In this document: positions 22,398 through 32,251 of the stretch, one piece after another
Position numbering within the stretch: position 1 is the first letter of the stretch
How the letters are laid out: every line of letters starts with the position of its first letter
Source of the DNA: Dallia pectoralis
Lineage: Eukaryota > Chordata > Actinopteri > Esociformes > Umbridae
Assembly (NCBI GenBank): GCA_029465975.1
Contig: CM055739.1
Location: 5,994,628-6,058,627, forward strand
DNA: 64,000 nt
Direction of reading: 5' to 3'
The notes under the pieces: model-generated
What the model was told of the DNA's origin: nothing
Seen by the model: only the letters and a program-made list of their open reading frames with translations
Database searches by the model: none
Made by a program: the position numbers and the translations under genes

Positions 22398-24621
22398 CTG
22401 TGTGGAGGGGAGAGGGGCGGGGCGAGGTGGGGGGGCACAACCAGAGATGTTGTGTTGAGAAACCAATCATAGCTTATATTTTCACATTGATCTTTTGGGA
22501 TATTCAGTATACTGAATATGTACAACTATTTGCTGATGTATTCAGGTTCAGTTGACTGGGTGTGTGTATGCGCGCGCGTGTGTGTGTCTGCGTGTGTGTG
22601 TGTCTGCGTGTGTCTGCGTGTATGTGTGTCTGCGTGTGTGTGTGTGTCTGCGTGTGTGTGAATGTCTGCGTGTGTGTCTGTGTGTGTCTGCGTGTGTGTC
22701 TGTGTGTCTGCGTGTGTGTCTGTCTGCGTGCGTGTGTGTGTGTCTGCGTGTGTGTGTGTCTGCGTGTGTGTCTGCGTGTGTGTCTGCGTGTGTGTGTGTC
22801 TGCGTGTGTGTGTGTCTGCGTGTGTGTGTGTGTCTGTGTGTATGTGTGTCTGCGTGTGTGTGTGTCTGCGTGTGTGTGTGTGCGTGTGTGTGTGTGTCAG
22901 CGTGTGTGTGCATGTGCGTGTGTGTGCATGTGTGTGTGTGTGTCTGCGTGTGTGTGTCTGCGTGTGTGTGTCTGCGTGTGTGTGTCTGCGTGTGTGTGTC
23001 TGCGTGTGTGTGTCTGCGTGTGTGTGTCTGCGTGTGTGTGTCTGCGTGTGTGTGTCTGCGTGTGTGTGTCTGCGTGTGTGTCTGCGTGTGTGTCTGAGTG
23101 TGTGTGTGCGTGTGTGTGTGCGTGTGTGTGTGTGTGTGCGTGTGTGTGTGTGTCTGCGTGTGTGTGTGTGTCTGCGTGTGTGTGTGTCTGCGTGTGTGTG
23201 TGTCTGCGTGTGTGTGTCTGCGTGTGTGTGTGTCTGCGTGTGTGTGTGTATGCGTGTGTGTTTGTCTGTGTGTGCGTGTCTGTGTGTGTGTGTGTCTGCG
23301 AGTGTGTGTGTCTGCGTGTGTGCGCATACCGCCTCGTCATAACCCAAGTGCATGAACTGCTGAATCCACTGCTGCACATCTGGCCGGCTCCGGTCCCACA
23401 GGTTCCTCCGGGGCCTCCGCTGGGGCGTCAGGAACCCCATGGCCTCGGCGGGGGGCACCTCCACCCCGGCCGACACCACTGCAGGCTTCACATGACCCAC
23501 CGCTGGGGGGGGGGCACAGGAGGGGTTAAGGGTCAAGGAGTGAGCTTGAACAGCGACCGACCACACCCGTTTGACTGGGGTCAGAAGTCAGCTGTCGTTC
23601 AGTGAGCAAGCGTGGTTTTGACTGACAGGTCGCAGCCTGGAAAGAAGCAGGCAACTGTATCAGCACTAGAAATATCTACCGGCGGTTTGGATTATTAATA
23701 AGAATCAAGCCATCATCATCATCATCTATATCTGACAAGTATCGACCTAGGCATCTCTCCAACCGAGGCCTGAGGTGTGTTACGCGTCAAGGAGGATCTG
23801 TCCGAACTTGACAGGGTTGTTCAGCGCGAGGCGTTGAAGAACCGCGGAAGATTGCTCCCCGAGGGGGCTGTTTAGATAGTTATTTATGAATTGTTAATTA
23901 ATATGTTGTGTCGCCGGAATGTGGCACCAAGTTTGTCTGTGTGTAGTCAGCGTGTCTAGTTTCAGCAGTCAAACGTTTATCGTGGAAATACAACATTGCC
24001 AATATTACCGTCTCTTTTCTTCAAGAGTCTGTGGAGCTTGCTCTCCTTTAGGTCACCTGCAGTTTGTATGGTTAAATAAAGAGAGGGTAGATGCATTTAA
24101 TGAAATATTGCAATTGGTTTTTCCTTTGCTAGTTCCAATAATACCAGTTTCAACTCGATATAAATAGTGCCCTTTATTTTTTTATGACAGCAAATGTAAC
24201 AAGAGGGTGTGAATACAAATGGGCCAAAGACTCCTACACATCAACCAAGAGGTCAGAATACAGGTCAGATAGCTACAGAACGCAACAGAACGCCACAGAA
24301 CGCTACAGAACACTTTAAAAAATGTATGTCATTCGGTCCTCCAGAAGAAAACCGTCTCCAGGCTCAGCCGTTCTCAGCGATAACGTGACAGATGCAGAAA
24401 GAATCGTACCAAGAGACTGGTTTTTCTCTAGATAATTAATCCTATTAAAGTACTGTTGCATTTGAATGCAAACAGCTTCAACTTTTAAGTGTTAATGATT
24501 CGGGTTAGTAAGTACACAACATGGAACTGAAATAAGTAAGAAGTGTTTTACCTGAATGAGCGCAGTAGGAGAAGGTGACCGCAAGAAGAAAAATCTGCAG
24601 AAAGAGTGTTTGGAAAGCCAT
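22248..24621 (-). CDS. ecrg4: Augurin (ECRG4), secreted hormone-like precursor
   Basis: Exons 24621-24552, 24056-24009, 23502-23330 and 22397-22248 join in phase (1,1,0) to 146 codons plus stop, close to human ECRG4 (148). Visible in order are a signal peptide (MAFQTLFLQIFLLAVTFSYC), a dibasic LLKKRD site (exon 2), a furin-like RRPRR site before NLWDRSRPDVQQW, the conserved WIQQFMHLGYDEA block, and a C-terminal domain with DLAYWMDQ, YDENAPIGPR and the RHGANVNYDYY end. Augurin is processed into peptides such as argilin/CA16 and is reported in neuroepithelial quiescence, injury response and stress signalling. It lies downstream of nck2 in the same orientation, as in human. Intron 3 is almost wholly CA-type repeat. 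Whether this is the a or b fish copy is not resolved. Confidence 0.95.
22557..23328. repeat. TG / TGTCTGCGTG minisatellite filling ecrg4 intron 3
   Basis: About 770 of the 932 intron bases consist of TGTGTGTCTGCG-type units. On the ecrg4 sense strand this reads CACACGCAGACACAC, beginning within a few bases of the exon 3 donor. Confidence 0.95.
23330..23502 (-). CDS. ecrg4: ecrg4 exon 3
   Basis: The acceptor follows a C-run (CCCCCCCAG|CG) and the donor is GAGGCG|GTATGC. It carries the RRPRRNLWDRSRPDVQQW core. The donor leads straight into the CA-rich repeat. Confidence 0.93.
24009..24056 (-). CDS. ecrg4: ecrg4 exon 2 (48-nt micro-exon)
   Basis: Acceptor CTGCAG|GT and donor GACG|GTAATA. It encodes GDLKESKLHRLLKKRD with the first base of the next codon. 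Phase 1 on both sides means that skipping keeps the frame (the exon is 16 codons). It corresponds to the LQKRE part of human augurin. Confidence 0.85.
24552..24621 (-). CDS. ecrg4: ecrg4 exon 1 (signal peptide)
   Basis: ATG at 24621-24619; 23 codons plus one base, donor TCAG|GTAAAA. A perfect 14-bp palindrome CCCAGACGTCTGGG (24634-24647) lies just upstream of the start. Confidence 0.9.
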
Positions 24622-26765
24622 GTTCTTCTCTCTCCCAGACGTCTGGGTATCTGTGAAAAGTGGGAAAAAACGGGACGGGAATCGGCAAGCGTAAGAGCAT
24701 GAGACTCCCCCACAGGCCCAAAGAACAAACATTCCTGGAGGAAGACTTGCTTCTGCCGGCTCAGGAATGTCATAAAAGCACGGCAATGCCAAAGAAAAAC
24801 ACTTGTTCATTCTCTGAAACGCATGTTGGTCTCTACATCACGGAGTTTATCCAGCAGTGTAAGATGTTGTATTTTTTCCCCTACTGATAACATATATTCT
24901 TATTCATTTTAAATACGACTGAGAACATAATAACGTATCCCTTCATTACTCTATATCATATATCCATATTATATTTACTCCACAGTGTCGGAAGCGAATG
25001 ACGAGCTGAATGATAAGTCTCCCAGGCAAAAAAGGAGCTAATGAAATGAAAGACATTTGTGTAAGTCGTTTCCCTTGCAGAAAAATATCTCCAGGGAAGG
25101 ACAGATGTTACTGAACATTAAAAGGCATTCCCACATAGGGGGTAATATAAACAAGCACTTAATTTAACTTAATTTTCCGCTTGGGCCGACTCATATTCTC
25201 CAGCCAGGTACCATTCAGCGGAGTGGTGATGCTTTTAATATCCCGGTCTCGTACTGTATTCCCTGCGTATCACAGTAGTACTGCCTAGGGCCCTGGCTGT
25301 AGGCTACTAGACGGTACTAGAGAATATGGGACTAATGCATTTCCCGAGACGCTTCTCATCAACGTGTTGCAGACGGTACACCACTTGTGCCCTCATAATT
25401 TTTTTAAACTGTTGCGCAGGTTGGAAAAATCAATACAACAGATACAGAAAAATATACAAAATCCACAACACTGCTTGGCCTCTAGGCTTGTGTAGTTTTT
25501 TCAAACCTTACAATCTTAAACAACTGTTAATAATCCCAAATCAACTCTGTATGGCTGTTGAATATCTCCCATGTATCTACGCGCGGCATGTCAACCCGGA
25601 ATTTGTTGGTGAATGAAATGTATTGTGTATATGGGGATAAACACTATTATTTACCTGGCTCGTGAATGCCATCATTCGATTTACTACTACGAACCACACC
25701 GAAGGGTGTTACAAACATACATGTGAGATGTGTTCGCCTTTTGTGAAACATCGGATGGAGCGCACCCAGAGGGTCAGAACGGTTTGACTGTCAGCCACTA
25801 CAATGAGCTGCGGCATTCCTGACAACTCTCCCGTGAGAGGCACACCTGCTCTCCGCTCAGGGTCGAAGGGGGGTCCACAGAAACAGACAAAACAGAAACA
25901 GACAAGCCGAACAAACTGCTACACACGAACAAACATGGAGGAAGGACACACAAATTTAATCTGAAAGAATAGGAGAACGCTCGGGAGAATTGTGAAGAGT
26001 CTGACAGCCGTATTGGAAAAAGAACAGGCAGATACAAAGTGGCCAAAACAATCGGTTTTGGAGAACCCAAACTCTTTCACATCCCTGCTATTGGAATCAT
26101 TCAGTAGTTACAAGTGCTGTATCTCTGGTAGGTCGATTTTATGGATTAAGACAAGAAAAATGTAGACCAGAAATGAGATAAACCTGGGGTTAGGATAAAA
26201 GCCCATACTTGGCAGCTTCAAGCAGAATCCAGAGAGAAAATCATATTGCAAGCTGATACATGACATGTTTCTAATAATCAACATTTGACTACTCCAACTG
26301 CAGAGCAGACAATACCTCCTGGGATTACAGATTTGCATTTGCACGCTTCAGGTTAAAGAAAGAGATAAATGCATAAAAAACTGCTTCATTGTCCCTGGTG
26401 GAGTCACATTTTTAATTGAATAGTAGCAAGGAAGTTTCACATCCAGACACGTACAGATATATTCAAATGTTAGTGAGAAGTGTATGAGTGACCTTTGACC
26501 TATCAGGTGAGTGAGAATCCTGTTCTTCTCCAACGTCCTTCTGGAACAGGTTCCTATTTGTTTAACATGCATGCAGTTTCATTGAGGTGATCGCTCTGGT
26601 AATGTTCCTGTTATCACGATGTGTCTCGGTTAACCCTTTGAGACTGTAACAATTCTCCCTCAGAGATCAACCCTTCCACTGTAAGAACTTTGATAAGTGT
26701 CTAATATTGACGAAGGTCAATTGTCCATCGTCTTTACTACCTTATCCTGATTAAAAAAGTGGGAT
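24622..26765. other. between ecrg4 and the otospiralin-like gene; no further gene
   Basis: This should hold the ecrg4 promoter/5' UTR and the 3' UTR of the otospiralin-like gene. I see no other coding exon or classifiable repeat. Confidence 0.5.
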
Positions 26766-26989
26766 TCATGTGGAACTGGGATTCAGATCCACACGATTTT
26801 GCCGTAGTTCTGGTATTGTTTCGTCACTCCTCGCCAGGGCAGAGGGGAAGTGAGCCCAGAAGGTTCTGGCCAGTTCATCCATCTTTTCGTAGCCGGCCTG
26901 CTCGCGCAGAGCCTCCACCCAGCCGAAGAAGTCCGAGGAGCTCAGGGCCCAGTTGGGCATGCTTCGCTTCTCCCTCACGATGTCAGCTG
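26766..26989 (-). CDS. otos: otospiralin-like exon 2
   Basis: Acceptor TTCCCAG|CA (an alternative CAG three bases on would drop one Ala) and stop TGA at 26768-26766. It contains the whole conserved otospiralin core. Confidence 0.8.
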
Positions 26990-29546
26990 CTGGGAACCAG
27001 AGAGAGGAACCAAAACAGACGACAAGTAGTTTACTACATACATTATTATAAGGACGGAATTACTTTCTTCAACTGTACTTACTTACATACTGTATAACCC
27101 ATGTACAGATGCATTGTTAAAGGGACGCCAGCCTCACCAACGTGTAAATCTAACCTGCAATCTCCTGTCCCAAGCATTCCCTTTCCTCTCTACCCGTCAC
27201 GCCTGTCTCACCAATATGTCAGGGTTTACCTCTGGGTCACCCCGTCAGTGCAACCTCAGCTAAGGCTGCTTTCTGTAACCCGAGTAAATAAAATACCTTG
27301 TAAGAAACGGCTTGTCTTCAAATTGAAGCTAAAGCTCCCGTTGAGCATCTCAGGCTTATGGTTGATTAAGATTAGTCTGGTATGAGGGCCTGCATGTGTA
27401 CTGTCACTGGGGGGGTAGGAGAGAGGGCCCTGAGGCTGGACTGTCACTGGGGGGGGTAGGAGAGGGCTGTGCTGGGAAACAAGGACTAGAACAACCAAAC
27501 ACTGCGGTCCCCAATTGAAACATAACTCTGTCATTGGACTCCTTGGGCTAACATACTCTCGTCTTACATGTGTACCTTTTTCCTCACTATGTTTGATTGT
27601 GTGTGTATGCATGCGCGCGTACCTTTCCCTGTTTCTCCTCCAGGTTCATCCGCCCCTGTGTTACAGAGAAAACAAAAATGGCAGATTCAGAAAAGCCAAT
27701 AGGTCCAATATTGTCTCACACAACTATGTTGGCGTTGACTGGTGGTGGGAGCATCATGTCATGGGGATGCTTTTCAACAGCTGGGGGTTCAGAAACAGGT
27801 CACGATTGAGAGAATGACAAACAAGCAAAATTAAACCTGATCAGGAGCGCACAGGTACTCAAACTGGCTTAAAGATTCATCCTTGAGCAAAGTGCACAGC
27901 CAAGATGCTGGAGTGGCTTCGGAACAAGAATGTGTGTGTGCTTGAGTGGTTTCATACTAATGATGTTTATTACAACAAAATGTGCGAAGATGTATGGGTC
28001 TGAAGACATCATCAACCTCCTGACAAGACTTTTGAATTATGCAAGATAACAAGATGACGATAATAAATTATGAATGAGGCAGACTGAACTGCTGAACTTT
28101 TCATTCATTCATCGATGCAAATACCCCCAGCACGTAAGGAAATTGCTAATTATATACTGTAGGCCTATAGTGTTGAAATAAATATATATTACGATATGGA
28201 ATTTGTGATTACCATTCTGCTTCATATCAGTGAGTAACAATTTTTTTCAACCTCTCATTCAGGGCTGGACGTGCAATATTTTGGTGACATGGGCTTCATT
28301 TTAACTCAGTTAGATTAGTGGCACACTCATTTCGGGAATGTTAGAGTAGAATTGACAGACACACCTATACATCCATTGGCTTATAACCCGGGAATGCGTC
28401 GTTTATGTTGCGCCGTATTTTCCAAAGCAGATCCGTGGCCATGCTGACTCTTATCGTGCCGTTTTCTCAGCCAGGACGTCTATCCATTAGAACGATCAGC
28501 ACAAGTTGATAGTATTTAACACGGGTCTCGGAAGAAGATATTGGGAAGGGTTGATGATCCATTTAAATACCGATGAAGCATAATCAACCCACTTCATTAA
28601 TCGTAGGTGTAATTAAATGTAAGATAAAAGCACATAAAGATCGATTGGAATGGAATTAACTTTAGGTGTTATGCATTTATATTAATTAATTAAATAAATA
28701 TTATTTTAAATATAACAATTTTCGGTGGTATCTGTATATGTTTGATTCATACAACGCATTCCATATTCCTGAATAAATGAATATACATTTTATTCTACAT
28801 TGGCAACAAAAAATACATTTTCAATGCCTAGTCAGAAAATTGCCGTGTTTACCATCTAAACATCAATAATTTTCTTGAAAATGGTAAATGTGGCCTTGTC
28901 TCTGTAATGAAAGCAAAAATTGTTCCATTGGTCGCTTAATATAAGGAATTTAAAATGATTTATCCCTACACCTTAACCACTTCAGTACCATTTGACTCAC
29001 TTTTGCTTAAGTAATTGGATAATACGTCATCTTTAATTTTACTGAAGTATTGAAACTCTTGTACTTTTTTCATCAATGCCCCAAGACCTAGAACCAGATG
29101 CTCTTCATCAAACTAAATGTTACTAGTTCACCCCTGAGAACCCATCCTCCTCCTGCTTTAGGAACTTCACCTGTTCTCGCAGCTCTGAATAGACGCTTCA
29201 AACTTTAATTAATCGACTGATGTCAGATTACACGTTGACCTTTTCAACAGTCGGCCTCCGCATGTTAACGTGTATCGCTGTCTTCACGTTATTCGCTCCT
29301 GAGTCTCTGTGTGAACCGCTCAGATATACTTCACATATCGTCACAACGGGGGGGAAATAAAGGAGGCTACCATCACATTATAGCAGTCTCATCAGGACCA
29401 CAAAGGCGACATAAACCCAATAAGACTTCTGTCTGCCTTCCATTATCACTGATTAAAATGCATTCACCAGCGGACTCACCTGTTAGGGAGAGGTATCCCA
29501 GCAGGACGGTCCAGACCAGCAGTGACACGCACAGACAGCGAGGCAT
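26766..29546 (-). CDS. otos: Otospiralin-like small secreted protein
   Basis: Two exons, 29546-29480 and 26989-26766, join in phase 1 to 96 codons plus stop; human otospiralin has 89 residues. Exon 1 is a signal peptide (MPRCLCVSLLVWTVLLGYLS). Exon 2 carries the family core SMPNWALSSSDFFGWVEALR, then EKMDELARTFWAHFP, matching the PYWPFSTSDFW and MARTFFAHFP text of mammalian otospiralin. Mammalian otospiralin is a secreted inner-ear protein made by fibrocytes and needed for hearing; its molecular action is unknown. The fish protein has a different tail (ARSDETIPELRQNRVDLN) and may have a different role. It sits between nck2 and ecrg4 on the same strand. An additional small exon in the 2.5-kb intron is possible but not required. 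Confidence 0.78.
27700..27955 (+). mobile_element. Tc1/mariner transposase relic
   Basis: GTGGTGGGAGCATCATGTCA followed by TGGGGATGCTTTTCAACAGC is the region encoding the Tc1 GGGSxMxWGCFS block. Further on, ACAGCCAAGATGCTGGAGTG and GCTTCGG match the AKxxxEWLR region. Frameshifts and stops make it dead. It lies inside the intron of the otospiralin-like gene. The rest of that intron shows nothing recognisable. Confidence 0.7.
29480..29546 (-). CDS. otos: otospiralin-like exon 1 (signal peptide)
   Basis: ATG at 29546-29544; 22 codons plus one base; donor ACAG|GTGAGT. Confidence 0.78.
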
Positions 29547-29627
29547 GGTTTACACCCGTGTTAAAAAGCACAAGGAAGGGTCAGAAAACGCTCCAGATGC
29601 TCTTTCCCTTGTCTGGAATACTCAGCT

Positions 29628-29636
29628 TTGATATAA
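29628..29636 (-). promoter_or_regulatory. TATA-like element of the otospiralin-like gene
   Basis: On the minus strand the sequence reads GGTTATATCAAAG, about 85 bp before the ATG. This leaves room for a start site and a roughly 50-nt leader. Confidence 0.4.
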
Positions 29637-32056
29637 CCTGGGGTCGGCAACGGGAAAAAAATTGTTAAGACGTATCAGATAGCAGGAACTCAAAAACACC
29701 AAAAACAATGGTTTGAGTAATATCAAGAAGATACGGTGATAATGTGAAGGTACACTCATGCATAAACATATATTAAATGGACGAATCACCCAAAACAAAG
29801 CAAATAGTCAACCGTACTTTACACTGGCAAACAACGGTACCTGGTCCTGGGCTTGTGTCTTTGGCTCGTCTCTTTGGCTCTGGATGTGTGTGGGAGTCCT
29901 GTACCACCCAGACCCTTTAAGTGGAACAGATATACGACCAGCGGAGCTGTTCATCATGTGTAGGTCTCTGACACTTCAGTTCTACATACCATACGTTACC
30001 TCAGAATCAGCCAACCTCTCAGTCCAACCCAGCCTCCAGTTCTCACACCCCATGCAGATATGTTGAGGCGCTGAAAGGCTTCCTTTGTGGAGGGAGAGAT
30101 GAGAAGGAGGAGGTAAAGATACAGAGGAATATCGCCCCTCAGCAGTTAGGGCGGATGCATACAGAATGGACCTATAGAACTTATCTGTGCCAATGTTCCC
30201 ACAGCACAGCAATCACGTGGTGAAGACATGATGCATTTCTCTGCTCCTCCGTTTGTCCATACATTTAATAATACACAATCATCAGTAATCTTTGCGGTGC
30301 CATGGATCAATACCCTCCTCTGGATCTAGGAGAGCAGTGCTCATTTACTGTGGCGCTGCACTGAATACAAATACAACCTGGTCTTCTCTAGGCCCCTCAC
30401 TGTACTTCAACACTTTCTGAAGCCAAGCCATCCACACTGGGGTCCTCAAATACCCGAGGCAGGCCCAGGGAAGCGACCTGGATGTGGTTGACAGACCAGC
30501 GGTGCCGTGTCAAACTACAAACTTAAAGGTTGCAAGTGAACAAACTGAAAAGGTAATAAACACATTGTTCTGTCTTTGAGGAAGACAGTTCACCCTAATT
30601 GACTCATGTTGCTCTGTATAAAAAAAGTATATAACATTTAGTGTACATCTCACACTAGCCATATACCTACATACTGATAAAAAAACACAACATGGGCTCC
30701 CTGTTTCATGAATCCAAAGCCCAGCTTTGGTTGTCCTGGAAACACTTTTTTGTGAGGCAGTGGTTTGGGTGCTTCCATTTCGTACAAAGATATCATGCTG
30801 TATTACAATTCAGGAGAGCCTTTTCCACTGTTATGACAAGATGTCAGCGCTGCACGATCAGGCATAGTGTTTATCTGAGATTTCGCAATATGACGGGCCT
30901 TTGTGTCCTGAAATTATGGAATTCCACTGAAGTAACACTGCCACCTAACGGTGAGAAATGCACATACTATTGTACTTAAATAAGAGCGAACACAATTCTT
31001 TATTTTCTCAGGTGAAAACTCTAAAGGTGATATCAAAATGAAATACATGGCAAACTGCAGAAATATTTGTATATCACCTTAATTTGGAAAAACGTTTAAT
31101 TGAACTAAACCATTTCAGTCAGTAACCACACTGCATCGGATAATCTGAATTAATAATATACGCATGTTTTTTCTTTTTAAATAGACATACAGATGATAAC
31201 AATACTTAAATTACAGTGTTCAGGGACAGTAATATATCCGTTTTTGTTCTTTTTAAAAAGCAGGATAACTCAAAAATGTCAGACTTTCATTGGCTAATAA
31301 ATGACAGACTTTCATTGGCTAATAAATGACATCTCCCTGTGACTCGAGCCTCCAGCCTCCTTAGTCATTTCCGGAGAACATTAAGGACGCGCATATATGT
31401 AGTATGTTGGTGTGGCACATACGGTTGGTCGTATACATCCAGACACTTAATACGCAACATACTGACAGTGGCAGTTCCACGAAACACCTGCAGGGTGAAC
31501 AGTGTTCCGCGTCTGGTGGACACCCTACAGTTTCTGGTAAAACACACAAGTCTTCGTGGAAACATTACAACACACGTCGGTCGACATTTCTGCGTCGATA
31601 AACGTCATTGGGACAAATCAACCAGACCCCAGCGGAGACGGGTACGACAGAAGAGCAGTTTCGTTCATGCCGGTCGGCGTTGTCACTGGCAACAAATGAC
31701 GGCGTAATCTTTCTTAGTGTACATGGCTGTTGTGAAAACATCGGGACCGTAAATCCCATGTCCATGAGTTTGCTTTAAAATCCCCAGAGCCACGTGGATT
31801 CTGGGAAGTGTCGTTGTCAGCCAAGGATGAGAGCAGGTGCCTACAGTCAGTGTTCTCTGGACACTCCAGCACAGATTATGTGTACCCATTTTAGGGAAAT
31901 GAGCTACGGTGGCCCGTTTGTACCATTTGAGTCTTTCTATGTACTACCTGTTGTCAGTTTGACTTTTTCTGATGGGGCATAAGAACACGACAAAATTTCA
32001 GTCAGAGACTATCCCAGAAATGAGACTTGCAACTAGGCCCGGGCCAAGCGCGTTGG
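29637..32056. other. between otospiralin-like gene and nck2; no gene seen
   Basis: This should include the nck2 3' UTR. A 23-bp direct duplication with TTTCATTGGCTAATAAATGA lies at about 31285-31330. The segment 31370-31710 is richer in CpG than its neighbours and has open frames on both strands, but no recognisable protein. Confidence 0.45.
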
Positions 32057-32251
32057 TCACAGTAGGGGTTTGACCAGGAAGAGTTTGTCTCCATGTTCGC
32101 TGGTGAAGATCGGGGCTTTCTTGTAGTGTTCTACCAGTTCGTCGATGGTGCTGAAACGTCTCTGGCCAATACAGTAGACACCCTCAACCAGCTGAACTTT
32201 GAAGTGCTTGTTCTTTCCCGACGCCTTCAGGGAGACCGATAAATCACTGGG
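32057..32251 (-). CDS. nck2: nck2 coding exon 3 (rest of SH2)
   Basis: Acceptor CCATTCAG|CCC; stop TGA at 32059-32057. It encodes PSDLSVSLKASGK through LFLVKPLL. The 256-bp intron upstream (32252-32507) is AT-rich. Confidence 0.96.
   Translation of the reverse strand, partial: PSDLSVSLKASGKNKHFKVQLVEGVYCIGQRRFSTIDELVEHYKKAPIFTSEHGDKLFLVKPLL

Noticed and set aside
24637..24650. CRE-like core in the ecrg4 leader palindrome CCCAGACGTCTGGG
   Set aside because: Only GACGTC is present, lacking the flanking T and A of a full CRE. It lies in the 5' UTR and may be chance.
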